Assembly (NCBI GenBank): GCA_004102785.1
Contig: SCEJ01000018.1
Location: 1 to 55,734, forward strand
Length of the DNA: 55,734 bases
From: Muribaculaceae bacterium Isolate-013 (NCI)
Lineage (GTDB): Bacteria > Bacteroidota > Bacteroidia > Bacteroidales > Muribaculaceae
Direction of reading: 5' to 3'
The first letter of the stretch is position 1. The number at the start of each line of letters is the position of its first letter. The position numbers and the translations under genes are program-made. Below, one piece after another: positions 34,244-43,705 of the stretch. The notes beneath the pieces were generated by a model. That model was not told the DNA's origin and searched no databases. It saw only the letters and a program-made list of their open reading frames with translations.

Positions 34244-36621
34244 CAGTTTACTATCAGGATTTTTGTCACGGCGCCCGACGAGGAGCCGGTGGCGTTCTGC
34301 GATGCGAATACATAGTAGACGCCCGAGGGCACGCGTTCGCCGGCGGTGTTGGCGCCGTCCCATACGAACATACCTCCGTTGGAGCGTCCCTGGGCCACAA
34401 CGTTGCCGGCGGCATCGGCGATTTTCACCAGAGAGTCGTTCATAAGCCCTTTCACGGTGATCCATCCGGAATATTCTGGACGCACGGGGTTGGGGTATGC
34501 GTAGACTTCGGAGTAGTCGTCGTTGCCGGGGGAGGTGGTGGAGCTATACTCCATCAGTCCGTTCTCGACTCCGAACCATACCGAGCTGGTGTTGGGGTCG
34601 CAGGCCACGGCGGTTACGCGGGTATAGGGGAGGGGGGAGTTGTCCTTGGTGAACTGTTCGAGTATGCGGTCGTTGGCTGCATTGACCTGAATGGCGCCCG
34701 ACGAGGTTGCCAGCCATTTGTTGTTGGCTGCGTCGAAAGCCATGTCGTAGACCTGGGCGCCGTCGGCGAGGTAGTCGGCGAGGTTTGTGCCGTCGTTGCG
34801 CGGTATCTTTATTCGGGTGAATTTTTCGGACGAACCGAGTTTCTCCACCTGCGGTTTGCCGAAGTTGAACACCACGCCGTCGCCGCCGCCCCATATGTTG
34901 CCGTCGTTATCTTCGGCAAACGAGGACCATACGCACTCGGGGGCGTTATTGTCCTGGTCATAGACGGTCTCCACGGTCTGCCATACGTCGTCGGTGACCG
35001 AAGATGTGCCTTTTGTGTCGACGAATGTCAATGTCGGGGTCCAGTAGCATTTCGCCATCACCACGATATTGGATTTCTTGCCGGCGAACACGCGCGAGCT
35101 GCGCTCCTGGTGGGTGGCGCCATTGTAGCCGGGCACGATTTTCTGCACGTCGGCAACGGTGAATGTGGCGGGGTCCTTGGCTATGCTCTCGGCCGATACG
35201 CAGTAGAGTCCGGTGTTGGAGTGCACTATCCAGAGGTTCCCTTTGCCGTCGAAGTCGATGTCGGCCACGTATTGCAACTGGGCGGGTCCGTTCTGGTTTG
35301 TCCAGGGGTAGTTGTAGCGGGCGGTCCACTGGCCGTTGTCGATACGGCAGAGTCCCTGGCCCCATGTGGCGATGTAATATGAATCGTCGGAACCGGGGAT
35401 TTTCAGTGTGCGCTGAATGCTGAGATTGCCCCAGGGGCAGGCTGACTGGGGGGTGACATCCTTGATTTTTCCGTTCTCGATAATCACGACGCGGGCAGGC
35501 TGGCTTAGCACGGAGTGGCTGATAAGCTGGTCGATGGCGCGGTGTGATGCGGTGATGCTGTTGTCGTTGCCGATCGAAAGGTGGCGGATGTCGGCCAGGG
35601 TGAGTTCTGAGCCGGTGAAACGGTCGTGGAGCACCACCGGTTCCGGACCGGTGAGGTCGAATTCGGCCACGCCGGAGCTGTTGGCCGTCCATACGGAGGA
35701 TGCACCGGCGTCGGCCGACGCCAACTGGCCTTTGAGCGAGGCGGGGATGCCGATGCGTGTTGTGGTGCCGTCGGCGGCCACGCGGTATATTGCGTCGGCG
35801 GTGTAGAAGGAGGCCGAGCCGTCGGAGTTGCCGCGCATGTCGGTGATTCCGGTCACGGGCCGGGCGGTGGCGGGATCGGTGATTTTTCCGAAAGTGAAGG
35901 CCTGTGTGTCGAAGTTGATTGTCATGCGCCACACGGAGTAGCCCGATGCCACGCCGTCGGCGAAATAGCCTGTGTCGGAGGTTGTGCCGAGCATTTTGGG
36001 CTTGGCAATGGCGTTGGTATAGGAGTCATATACCTTGAGCTTGTCGATGTTGGTCACGCGCTCGGATGTGGGGGCGAATCTGAGCTGATTCTCGATGTTG
36101 GCCACCACGTGGTCGCCGATAACCATCACCGACTGTATGTCGGTGGTATAGGCGGTGGCGCGCACCTCGTTGCGGTTGTCGTCGTAGTTTACAAGGCCGA
36201 AGTTGGTGAGCACATAGAAGCAGTCTTTGCCGAAGGCCACGTCCTTTACCGAGGGGGTTGTGGTCATTATGGCGTTGGCAATGTCGGGGAGGTTTACGAT
36301 TTTGCCGTTGTCGTGAATCTTGTCCATGTTTCCGGTGGAGTAGCACACCAGCAGGTAGTTTGCCACCGGGTTGTAGAAGATGTCGGAAATCGACACGTCG
36401 TTGAGCCCGTTCGAGGCGTTAAGCTGTCCGCGCTCCTCGGTGTCTTTGTCGAAGTAGAACAGTGAGCCTGACGAGAGGAAATACACTCTCTCCTTTGACT
36501 CGATGATTTTGCTCACGGTGGAGAATGAGGGGTAGAAAGTCCATGAGCCCACGGCCTGCTGGGCTGATGCCGGCAGCATGGCTGTGATCAGTGCCAGGAG
36601 TATGCAGAGTTTCTTTATCAT
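34243..36621 (-). CDS. porZ: type IX secretion system protein PorZ
   Basis: 792 residues. A signal peptide (MIKKLCILLALITAMLPASAQ) precedes GSWTFYPSF and beta-propeller units, the two-propeller body of PorZ. The C-terminal ~90 residues (YAYPNPVRPEYSGWITVKGL, then ...WDGANTAGERVPSGVYYVF) form the T9SS-type Ig-like CTD. PorZ works in the attachment complex that links A-LPS to cargo on the surface. The ATG overlaps the stop of the upstream rdgB by four bases. Confidence 0.9.
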   Translation of the reverse strand: MIKKLCILLALITAMLPASAQQAVGSWTFYPSFSTVSKIIESKERVYFLSSGSLFYFDKDTEERGQLNASNGLNDVSISDIFYNPVANYLLVCYSTGNMDKIHDNGKIVNLPDIANAIMTTTPSVKDVAFGKDCFYVLTNFGLVNYDDNRNEVRATAYTTDIQSVMVIGDHVVANIENQLRFAPTSERVTNIDKLKVYDSYTNAIAKPKMLGTTSDTGYFADGVASGYSVWRMTINFDTQAFTFGKITDPATARPVTGITDMRGNSDGSASFYTADAIYRVAADGTTTRIGIPASLKGQLASADAGASSVWTANSSGVAEFDLTGPEPVVLHDRFTGSELTLADIRHLSIGNDNSITASHRAIDQLISHSVLSQPARVVIIENGKIKDVTPQSACPWGNLSIQRTLKIPGSDDSYYIATWGQGLCRIDNGQWTARYNYPWTNQNGPAQLQYVADIDFDGKGNLWIVHSNTGLYCVSAESIAKDPATFTVADVQKIVPGYNGATHQERSSRVFAGKKSNIVVMAKCYWTPTLTFVDTKGTSSVTDDVWQTVETVYDQDNNAPECVWSSFAEDNDGNIWGGGDGVVFNFGKPQVEKLGSSEKFTRIKIPRNDGTNLADYLADGAQVYDMAFDAANNKWLATSSGAIQVNAANDRILEQFTKDNSPLPYTRVTAVACDPNTSSVWFGVENGLMEYSSTTSPGNDDYSEVYAYPNPVRPEYSGWITVKGLMNDSLVKIADAAGNVVAQGRSNGGMFVWDGANTAGERVPSGVYYVFASQNATGSSSGAVTKILIVN

Positions 36622-37235
36622 ATCGGGGTTGACGGTTGGTTCTGGTTTTCGATAGCGTGAAGCAGGTTCTCGATGGCGCGGCCGCGGTGCGAGATTGCGT
36701 TCTTTGCCTCGGGTGCCATCTGGGCGAAAGTGAGGCAGCTTCCTTCGGGCAGAAAGACGGGGTCGTAGCCGAAGCCGTCGGCCCCTGCCGGAGCTTCGGC
36801 GATCTGTCCGTTGACAATCCCCTCTACCAGGGTTTCCTTGCCGCCGCGAATGAGCGCTATGGCGGTGCGGAAGCGGGCCGAGCGGTCGGCGATGCCGGCC
36901 ATTCGTTCAAGCAGCAGGTGCATGTTGGCTTTTGAGTCGTGGCTTCCGCCGGCGCCGTTGGCGCTGGCATATCTGGCCGACATAACTCCGGGTTCGCCGC
37001 CGAGAGCGGCGACTTCAAGCCCGGTGTCGTCGGCAAAGCAGTCCATGCCGCAAAGCCGGGCCACACGCCTGGCTTTCTGGAGGGCGTTCCCTTCGAGTGT
37101 AGGCGAGGTTTCGGGCAGTTCTTCGCTGATTCCTGCCTCGGCAAGCGACAGCACGCGGCAACGTGCGCCGAGAATCTGGCGCACTTCGCTGAGTTTGTGG
37201 TCGTTGTTGGTTGCGAAAACTAACTGGGGTATCAT
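36618..37235 (-). CDS. rdgB: non-canonical purine NTP pyrophosphatase (RdgB/HAM1 family)
   Basis: About 205 residues. It hydrolyses dITP and XTP to keep deaminated purines out of DNA. The substrate loop LVFATNNDHKLSEVRQIL, the catalytic segment CFADDTGLEVAALGGEPGVMSARYA, and GFGYDPVFLPEG are typical. I start at the ATG at 37235 (MIPQLVF); a longer frame adds 15 unconserved residues. The stop and the porZ start share ATGA, so rdgB is the promoter-proximal gene of this operon. Confidence 0.93.
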   Translation of the reverse strand: MIPQLVFATNNDHKLSEVRQILGARCRVLSLAEAGISEELPETSPTLEGNALQKARRVARLCGMDCFADDTGLEVAALGGEPGVMSARYASANGAGGSHDSKANMHLLLERMAGIADRSARFRTAIALIRGGKETLVEGIVNGQIAEAPAGADGFGYDPVFLPEGSCLTFAQMAPEAKNAISHRGRAIENLLHAIENQNQPSTPI

Positions 37236-37328
37236 ATACGGTTGGGCCGTTATAAGTGATAGGGGTGTATTGCCCTGCACTAATAACGGCCGCAGTCCGG
37301 TTTTATTGTGTGTAGCCCTGCCGATGGT

Positions 37329-37874
37329 TCAGAGACGTGGCGCGGCAGCCGCGATGGCGGCGTTTACGGCCGCTGTGTCGGCCAGGGCTTCGGCGGGTGT
37401 CATGTCGAGATGCATCACTTCCGTGACTTTGGCGCCGGGGATTACCGCGGCCGAAATCTCGCGCGGCGCCGGCACCTCTTTCAGGGCGTGGTATTCCTCG
37501 TAGGTCCAGCGGGTGAACACGGTGTGCTCCCCCACGCCGCGGCGGTCGAGCCACCAGCCGCCGGCCAGCGGCACTGGCGCCGAGGCCGGTGTGACGTCGG
37601 CCGGCGCCGGATATGAGAAGAGGCGTCCTTGCGGATAGATGTCGACAGGCACGTTGTCGGCATAGTCGCCCGACATGCGGAACACCGTGGCCTGCGGCAT
37701 GGCCTGCACCGGCGGGAGGCCTATCACGTGGGGCTGTGATGTGGCCGGCTGCATCTCTACTGTCTGCTCTGCGGCTGCGCCGGGTGTGGTCGCGGCCTGG
37801 CGCCTGGTGCTACACGCTGCTGTGGCCACGAGTGTGGCCACGGCCATGGCGGTAGCTGGTATAGCATTTTTCAT
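37329..37874 (-). CDS. hypothetical lipoprotein
   Basis: 181 residues. The signal peptide ends in VATAAC (lipobox Cys ~21). The mature chain is rich in Ala and Pro with WWLDRRGVGEHTVFTRWTYEEY near the middle. I do not recognise a domain. It starts 18 bases after the C10 protease stop and may share its transcript. Confidence 0.6.
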   Translation of the reverse strand: MKNAIPATAMAVATLVATAACSTRRQAATTPGAAAEQTVEMQPATSQPHVIGLPPVQAMPQATVFRMSGDYADNVPVDIYPQGRLFSYPAPADVTPASAPVPLAGGWWLDRRGVGEHTVFTRWTYEEYHALKEVPAPREISAAVIPGAKVTEVMHLDMTPAEALADTAAVNAAIAAAAPRL

Positions 37875-37892
37875 GAAGTGGCTTTGGGGGTG

Positions 37893-40259
37893 TCAGAAAA
37901 TCACTTTTTCAACATTCCCGGCTGTGCGGCGCAGGTAGATGTGGCCCGGCTGCGGGTCGGATATGCGTCGGCCGGTGAGGTCGAAGTATTCGGCCTCGGC
38001 TCCGGTGCCGTCGGCTGCGACGGCCTCTATACCGCTCTCCGACGAGCCGATGGTGAAGTCGGCCTGCGCGAGCTGCTGCTCGGCGTTGTTGCGCACGTAG
38101 ACGAGCTGGGCGATGTATGTGGTGCCGACTTTGCCGCCGACGAAGTCATAGGCCAGGTTGAGATTCTGGTTCTGGCCGGAGGTGATGAATACGGGTGCCG
38201 AGTTGAAGGAGTCGACGTAGTCGAACTGGAATCCGGTGCCGGTGCGCTCGAACAGGTTCACAATCAGGTTGTCGGAGAAGTATCCGGCGGTGCATTCCAC
38301 CGTAGCGGCGAACGAGAGCTCACGCGCATTGACGCCTGAGGCATTGCCGTTTACTGTGAATGATGTGGCCCGGAGGGCGGGTGTGCCGGGGTCGGCGTTG
38401 AGGGTGCAGCTTTCCGAGTAGTAGACCTGGCCTGTCTCCGGGTTGAATATCAGCATTATGTATTCACCGGCCGACAGTGCTGACGTTGCGGTGAGCGAGG
38501 AAAAGAACTCCTTGTCGGCCGATTCGCCGGCGCGGAGATCGAGCAGCTCTATTGTGCCGTGTGCGGCAAGCTGGAGCTGTGTGCCGCTGCGTTTTGCCAG
38601 GCCTACGGCCACGGGGCCGTAGAATTCCGATTCGCCGGAGTTGGTAAGAGTGGCGTTGACCTGGAAGCTGTGGCCGATGTAGAAGCCTGACGGATTGCTG
38701 ACTCCGGTCACTGTGAGGGTGCCGGCCGAGGGTGCCGACACCGAATAGCCGGAAGCCGACACGGTGAGGTAGCCGAAGTCGGTGTAGGCTATCTGCTGCT
38801 CCATGCGGGTGCCTTCGGCGGCTCCGGAGGCCTTGAAGGCGGGATATACCTTGTATACGCCGTTGTCGAGCGACGGCAGACGGATGCCGTACTGCGAGTA
38901 GCCTGAAAGATAGTTGATGGCGAGAGTCTGTGTGTTCCAGAAATATTCGGTGTAACCCTCCTGGTTCTCCAGTATGATGCCGATCTGGCCGTTGATTGTG
39001 GCGCCGGTGGTGTTGAAGAAGCCGTTGTTCACGCCGTTCTCGCATGAGAGATATAATATGTTGCCGTCGAGCGACAGCACGAGATTGCCCCCCTGCGAGA
39101 GGTTGGGTGTGCGTGCCGGAGTGGCTTCGGGCTGTATGCCAAGAATGGCGTCCTGGTAGAAGTTGAAACCCAGGCCGGAGCCGCCGCCGATGCCGACGGC
39201 GGCGGGGTTGAGGGCTGTAAGACGGAAGTATCCGTCGCACATGCCGCCCCATCCCCAGTTGAAATGGAAGAAGCCGTCGGATGAATAGCCGTCGCACACG
39301 AAGGCGTGTCCTTCGTTCCCCTCGAAGTTGGCGCCGGTGTAAAGCACCGGTCCGCATTCGGCGAGGTTGTCATAGATGAGCGCCTCCCAGTCGTCGATGC
39401 CGTAATAAGTGCGGTCGGCGGCATAGAGCGAGGGGTTGTAGCCGAAGTAGGTTTTCAGGGCGGTTACGCCGTCGGGGGTGGTGGCACCCGAGCCGTAGGG
39501 CGAGTAGTTCATTTTTGAGGCATATCCGCATGATTTCATCAGGAATGCCACAGCGTTGCCCTGTGCGGCGGTGAAATCGGCGGTCGAGCCGGTGTAGGTG
39601 TAAGTATCGAGCATGTCGGCCCAGTCGAATGTGCCGAAGTCCATGGAGTATGTGTTGCGGTAAGCGTCGGTATAGCTGATGCTGCCGGTGCCTGCGGCGG
39701 GGTATTTGTGGTAGTACATTATCTGCGCCATGGCTGTGGCGAGGCAGCCGGTCACGGCCTGTCGGTTGCTTACTGTGGGGCACTGGCTGTTGTAGGGGGC
39801 GTCCTGATTCCATTTGCTGGAGACCATCGGGGCTATCGCCGCGCGTGAGGCCGCGGCGGCTGCCGGCGAGGCTGTCACTGCGGTAAACTGCTGCCGCGAT
39901 GCGGCATACTCTATCTGGCGGCTGTATTCCGATAGCCACCATGCCACGTTGGCGGGGAGCTCTGTGGCCGCAGTGAGGTGGGAGTAGCCGTAGGCGAGCA
40001 CGGGGAGGCATGTGTCGTCGGCCGGCAGCATCACAAAGCCGTCGGCTTTTGTGGAGAAGAGATATACTGCGGGAGCTCCGGAAGAGGATGTCATGGTCTT
40101 TACAAGAGTAGGACTTGCGGTGACCGCCGAGCGAACGGCCCTGGGGGCGCGTGAGTCAAGACTGGCGCGTGTCAGCGCCTCCTGTGGGGTGACAGGTGCG
40201 GCCGAGGCCGCCATGGCGATTGCAATTCCGGAAAGAGCCGCGAAGTGACGGATTTTCAT
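37893..40259 (-). CDS. C10-family cysteine protease, likely T9SS cargo
   Basis: 788 residues. A signal peptide is followed by a prodomain with YLFSTKADGFVMLPADDTCLPVLAYG (Spi-type propeptide, ~66-91). The C10 (streptopain/PrtT/interpain) catalytic Cys is Cys172 in AVTGCLATAMAQIMYYHKYP and the His is His318 in NEGHAFVCDGY, followed by HFNWGWGGMCDGYF. A long beta-rich tail ends in a T9SS-type A sorting sequence (YFDLTGRRISDPQPGHIYLR). Members act as secreted proteases against host proteins in Prevotella and Porphyromonas. It has its own promoter-like box upstream. A lipoprotein gene follows. Confidence 0.93.
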   Translation of the reverse strand: MKIRHFAALSGIAIAMAASAAPVTPQEALTRASLDSRAPRAVRSAVTASPTLVKTMTSSSGAPAVYLFSTKADGFVMLPADDTCLPVLAYGYSHLTAATELPANVAWWLSEYSRQIEYAASRQQFTAVTASPAAAAASRAAIAPMVSSKWNQDAPYNSQCPTVSNRQAVTGCLATAMAQIMYYHKYPAAGTGSISYTDAYRNTYSMDFGTFDWADMLDTYTYTGSTADFTAAQGNAVAFLMKSCGYASKMNYSPYGSGATTPDGVTALKTYFGYNPSLYAADRTYYGIDDWEALIYDNLAECGPVLYTGANFEGNEGHAFVCDGYSSDGFFHFNWGWGGMCDGYFRLTALNPAAVGIGGGSGLGFNFYQDAILGIQPEATPARTPNLSQGGNLVLSLDGNILYLSCENGVNNGFFNTTGATINGQIGIILENQEGYTEYFWNTQTLAINYLSGYSQYGIRLPSLDNGVYKVYPAFKASGAAEGTRMEQQIAYTDFGYLTVSASGYSVSAPSAGTLTVTGVSNPSGFYIGHSFQVNATLTNSGESEFYGPVAVGLAKRSGTQLQLAAHGTIELLDLRAGESADKEFFSSLTATSALSAGEYIMLIFNPETGQVYYSESCTLNADPGTPALRATSFTVNGNASGVNARELSFAATVECTAGYFSDNLIVNLFERTGTGFQFDYVDSFNSAPVFITSGQNQNLNLAYDFVGGKVGTTYIAQLVYVRNNAEQQLAQADFTIGSSESGIEAVAADGTGAEAEYFDLTGRRISDPQPGHIYLRRTAGNVEKVIF

Positions 40260-40319
40260 CTGATATATAATTGATGTTATAGTTGAAACGCATCAGTGGC
40301 TGCCGGGGGCAGCCTGCTG

Positions 40320-40327
40320 CAAAGATA
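40320..40327 (-). promoter_or_regulatory. -7 box upstream of the C10 protease
   Basis: On the minus strand this reads TATCTTTG, an exact TAnnTTTG. The leader to the protease ATG would be about 55 bases. No clean TTTG lies 19-20 bases further up. Confidence 0.5.
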
Positions 40328-40573
40328 GTCGCTATTTTTACTATAACATCTGAAAGGGGCGGAAATTTCACAGATACATATACATTTTTTTTACATATAG
40401 GCTTTGCGAAGACCCGTTGACTGCTGTGAATATGATGGTCGGGGCAGGCGCAAAAAAAAATTACCCGTCATCTCGACGAATAATCTTCTTACCTTAAATC
40501 TAATACCATGAAAAACTGATGCAAAGGTAGAGTTTTTATGTTTTACAGCATAATTTTTGGGTGATAAATTTGT

Positions 40574-40597
40574 TTGCGTTAACTTAAATTAACGCAA
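40574..40597. promoter_or_regulatory. AT-rich palindrome in the protease-pdxA intergenic region
   Basis: TTGCGTTAA (40574-40582) and TTAACGCAA (40589-40597) are exact reverse complements around CTTAAA. It lies in the gene-free stretch 40260-40732 between the divergent C10 protease and pdxA genes. It could be a regulator site or a hairpin. The rest of this stretch is AT-rich and shows nothing else that I can name. Confidence 0.4.
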
Positions 40598-40732
40598 TGG
40601 CAACTATATAACGGTTAATTGTTAAATTGTGTAGATATATTGACAGGGTGTAGTGGCGTTTGCATAGCCGTTTGTCCCCGGTGTTTTGGGCGGTTGGCGG
40701 GATTTTTGTAATTTTACAAAAAAATTAGACTG

Positions 40733-41854
40733 ATGAGCAACAATAATAAAGATAACTCAAATAAAGATAATTCCACACAGAAGGAGAACCGCAAGCCTGA
40801 AGCGCATGGGCATCGCATTCGTGTGGCGATAACGCACGGCGATACCAACGGCATCGGTTATGAGGTGATTCTCAAACTGTTTGACGATAACCGGATTCTC
40901 GAACTGTGTACCCCGGTAATCTATGGCTCGGCCAAAGTGGCGCAGCTCTACCGCAAGGCATGCGGACTCCAGGGGCCGGTGCCGCAACAGGTATCCTCGG
41001 CCGCGGAGGCGCGCCCGGGGCAGATCAATATAGTGAATGTTGTGGGCGAGGAGCTGCGTGTGGAGCCGGGTGTGGCCTCCGACGAGGCCGGCAAGGCTGC
41101 TTTCGCGGCGCTGGAGGCGGCAGTTGCCGACCTCCGCGCAGGCAGGGTAGACGTGCTGCTCACTGCCCCGATAAACAAGAAGACCATCCAGAGCGAGCTT
41201 TTCACCTTCCCGGGGCATACGGAGTATCTTGAGACTTCAGTCGGCGCCGAAGGGCGCGACAAGGCGCTGATGATACTCTGCAACGAAGTGATGCGTGTGG
41301 CTCTTGTCACAACCCACCTCCCGGTGAGCCGCCTGCATGAGGCTGTGACAAAGGATAGCATTCTGGAGAAGCTCGAGCTTTTCGAGCGCTCGCTCATCGA
41401 GGATTTCGGAGTCGTGAAGCCTCGGATCGCCGTGCTGTCGCTCAACCCCCACGCCGGAGAGGACGGTCTGCTCGGCTCGGAGGAGAATGAGGTGATTGCC
41501 CCGGCAATAGAGGAGGCGCGCGCCCGCAAAATCCATGCTTTCGGCCCGTATGCCGCCGACGGCTTTTTCGGCGCCGCACTTTACCGTAAGTTCGACGGGG
41601 TGCTGGCCATGTACCACGACCAGGGGCTTGCACCCTTCAAGTCGCTGGCAATGGACTCGGGGGTGAATTTCACCGCCGGACTCCCCTTTGTGCGCACCTC
41701 GCCCGACCACGGCACCGGCTATGATATCGCCGGCAAGAACCAGGCCGATCCGTCGTCGATGCGTCAGGCGCTTTACTGTGCGATCGATGTGCTCCGCAAC
41801 CGCCGCAAATATGCCGCCGCCACGGCAAACCCCATCTACAAGAAACCTCAGTAA
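40733..41854 (+). CDS. pdxA: 4-hydroxythreonine-4-phosphate dehydrogenase
   Basis: 373 residues, slightly longer than the family because of a 25-residue polar N-terminal extension (MSNNNKDNSNKDNS...). It oxidises 4-phosphohydroxy-L-threonine in vitamin B6 synthesis. Signatures: RVAITHGDTNGIGYEVILKLF, LLTAPINKKTIQS, FPGHTEYLE (metal His), VALVTTHLPVSRL, and MYHDQGLAPFKSLAMDSGVNFTAGLPFVRTSPDHGTGYDIAGK with the remaining metal ligands. The other late enzyme, PdxJ, is encoded at 19.6 kb. Confidence 0.95.
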   Translation: MSNNNKDNSNKDNSTQKENRKPEAHGHRIRVAITHGDTNGIGYEVILKLFDDNRILELCTPVIYGSAKVAQLYRKACGLQGPVPQQVSSAAEARPGQINIVNVVGEELRVEPGVASDEAGKAAFAALEAAVADLRAGRVDVLLTAPINKKTIQSELFTFPGHTEYLETSVGAEGRDKALMILCNEVMRVALVTTHLPVSRLHEAVTKDSILEKLELFERSLIEDFGVVKPRIAVLSLNPHAGEDGLLGSEENEVIAPAIEEARARKIHAFGPYAADGFFGAALYRKFDGVLAMYHDQGLAPFKSLAMDSGVNFTAGLPFVRTSPDHGTGYDIAGKNQADPSSMRQALYCAIDVLRNRRKYAAATANPIYKKPQ

Positions 41855-41866
41855 CTTATCCACAGC

Positions 41867-41954
41867 TTGTAGGGACGCTCCGTGGAGCGTCCGCATGAAT
41901 AATCGCCTGGTAATCAGGATTTATCTGCGGATGCTCCACGGAGCGTCCCTACAA
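41867..41954. repeat. BIME-like inverted pair of REP-like units
   Basis: Arms 41867-41895 and 41926-41954 (29 bases each) are reverse complements with one mismatch. Each arm contains the palindrome GGAYGCTCCRYGGAGCGTCC, so the unit is a palindrome within a larger inverted repeat, with a 30-base spacer. It lies just behind pdxA and before the convergent GT9 gene. The same palindrome occurs twice near 128-283. Confidence 0.75.
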
Positions 41955-41982
41955 TTGTATGAGTGTCTGAGACAGGAGCGAG

Positions 41983-43059
41983 TCAGCGCAGGTGGGCGCG
42001 GGCGCGGTCGGCTATGAGCTGGGGGGGGATGCCGCGGAGGCATTGCCAGTCGCCGCGGAAGCATGGCTTGTTGCCGAACACGGAGCACGGGCGGCAGGTC
42101 ATCGGGAGCTGCACGATGTCGGCCTCCGACTGGCGCCACCCTTTGAAGCCGCAATAGGGGTGGGTGGCACCCCACACGCTCACCACCGGGGTGGCCACGA
42201 GCGAGGCCAGGTGCATGTTGGCCGAATCCATCGAAATCATCACGTCGAGACGGCTCATGAGCGGCAACTCCACGGCGAAACCGTGGCGTTTGTCGGCGAG
42301 CGATGTGACGCGCGGATATTTGCGTGCCCATCCGGCAAGCACCGGCTGCTCCGCTGCTCCGCCTCCGAAAAGGAATATGCGGTGCGCAGGGTCGGCCGCA
42401 AGCTCTTTCACCACTTCCTCCATCAGCTCGGGGGGATAGATTTTCCCTTTGTGCTGGGCGAAGGGGGCGATTCCTATCCATTTTTCACCCGGAGCCTTGT
42501 CGGGGGTGACTGAGGCGAATGCTTCGGCCGGGGCCAGGCATCCTCCGGCGCCGTAGAGCCCCTCGAAGGTATTCTCGACCGGCAGACCGATGGCGTGGAA
42601 TGCCTGGCGGTAGCGGGCGCGCGAGGAGATGAGGGGCAGCAGCTCCTTGTCGGTGCGGCGGGTGAGGGCGCGTTTCCCTTTCCGGCCTTTGTTTATCACA
42701 GCGGTGGTGATGCCGTGGAGGCGGGCCAGCAGGCGCAGCACGCGTGTGCGCAGCACATCGTGGAGATCGACCATCGCATCGAAGCTGTGTTCGCGCCGCA
42801 GGCGGCGGAAGAGTCGCAGCAGGCCGCCGGCTCCCTTGTATTCATCAAGATCGACTCCTACCACGGTGAGGTTCTGCGGCGGATTGATGAATATCGATGC
42901 CATGGCCTTGCGGGTGACCATTGTGAAACGCACGCCGGGGTAGCAGGCGCAGACGCTGTAAAGCACCGGCACTGTCATGGCAACGTCGCCGAGGGCTGAG
43001 AATCGCACGGCCAGCACGCTGCGCAGGTGGCGGGGATTGTTGTGTTCGGGCGTGGTCAC
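41983..43059 (-). CDS. glycosyltransferase family 9 (heptosyltransferase-like)
   Basis: About 358 residues. The start is the GTG at 43059, because it overlaps the DUF4254 stop (GTGA) and leads directly into VLAVRFSALGDVAMTVPVLYS, the GT9 N-terminus. GIAPFAQHKGKIYP, the FLFGGGAAEQP segment and ISMDSANMHLASLVATPVVSVWGATHP are typical. These enzymes add heptose or similar sugars to lipopolysaccharide cores. A much longer upstream frame is an artefact. Confidence 0.88.
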   Translation of the reverse strand: MTTPEHNNPRHLRSVLAVRFSALGDVAMTVPVLYSVCACYPGVRFTMVTRKAMASIFINPPQNLTVVGVDLDEYKGAGGLLRLFRRLRREHSFDAMVDLHDVLRTRVLRLLARLHGITTAVINKGRKGKRALTRRTDKELLPLISSRARYRQAFHAIGLPVENTFEGLYGAGGCLAPAEAFASVTPDKAPGEKWIGIAPFAQHKGKIYPPELMEEVVKELAADPAHRIFLFGGGAAEQPVLAGWARKYPRVTSLADKRHGFAVELPLMSRLDVMISMDSANMHLASLVATPVVSVWGATHPYCGFKGWRQSEADIVQLPMTCRPCSVFGNKPCFRGDWQCLRGIPPQLIADRARAHLR

Positions 43060-43661
43060 GCTTTTTTGTAGAGTACGGGATTGGTGTCGGCGTCGTTGTA
43101 CATTTTCATCTGGCGATACACCTTCATGTATTTGCGTCCGGCGGCGATGTCGCTGAGCAAAGCGTCGATGGCGGCTGTGAGGTCGCGGCGCTGTTCGCGG
43201 AGCACCTCGAGCTTGGCGGCGCATTTGCGCAGATGCTCGGGCGAGGCATCGGGGCGCTCAAGCTCGGCGTTCATGTGGAAGAGCTTCACAGCCAGAATCG
43301 AGAGGCGGTCAATGGCCCATGCCGGCGACTCGGTGTTGATGGTTGCGTCGGGCAGCGGGGCTACTCCTGAGAATTTCTCGCGGAAGTATGTGTCGATATC
43401 TTCCACACGGTCAGTGCGGTCCTGGTTTGATGCGTCTATACGGTGTTTGAGCACCATTCCGTCGGCCGGGTCGATTTCAGGGTCGCGGATAAGGTCTTCC
43501 ATGTGCCACTGCGCCACGTCGATCCAGTTCTTGGCATAGAGCAGTGCCTCCATGCTCCCCGCCGGGTAAGGTGTCGGTGCCGGCGCGTCGATAGAGTCGG
43601 TGATATGGTAGTCGGCGGTTGCGCGGTCGAATATCTCGTTACAGTTTTCTGCGAAAGTCAT
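43056..43661 (-). CDS. DUF4254 family protein
   Basis: 201 residues, mostly helical. It shows DVAQWHMEDLIRDPEIDP, HRIDASNQDRTDRVEDIDTYF and TESPAWAIDRLSILAVKLFHMNAE, characteristic of DUF4254. This Bacteroidetes family commonly precedes GT9 glycosyltransferases, as here with a 4-base overlap. Function unknown; a role in the same LPS-related pathway is inference. Confidence 0.85.
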   Translation of the reverse strand: MTFAENCNEIFDRATADYHITDSIDAPAPTPYPAGSMEALLYAKNWIDVAQWHMEDLIRDPEIDPADGMVLKHRIDASNQDRTDRVEDIDTYFREKFSGVAPLPDATINTESPAWAIDRLSILAVKLFHMNAELERPDASPEHLRKCAAKLEVLREQRRDLTAAIDALLSDIAAGRKYMKVYRQMKMYNDADTNPVLYKKA

Positions 43662-43705
43662 GGTGTTCGGTTTATTGATGATTCTGCAAATTTAATTCAT
43701 ACACA

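Noticed and set aside
34234-35382. 382-codon plus-strand frame opposite porZ
   Set aside because: Antisense shadow; the minus strand encodes a complete PorZ with signal peptide and sorting tail.
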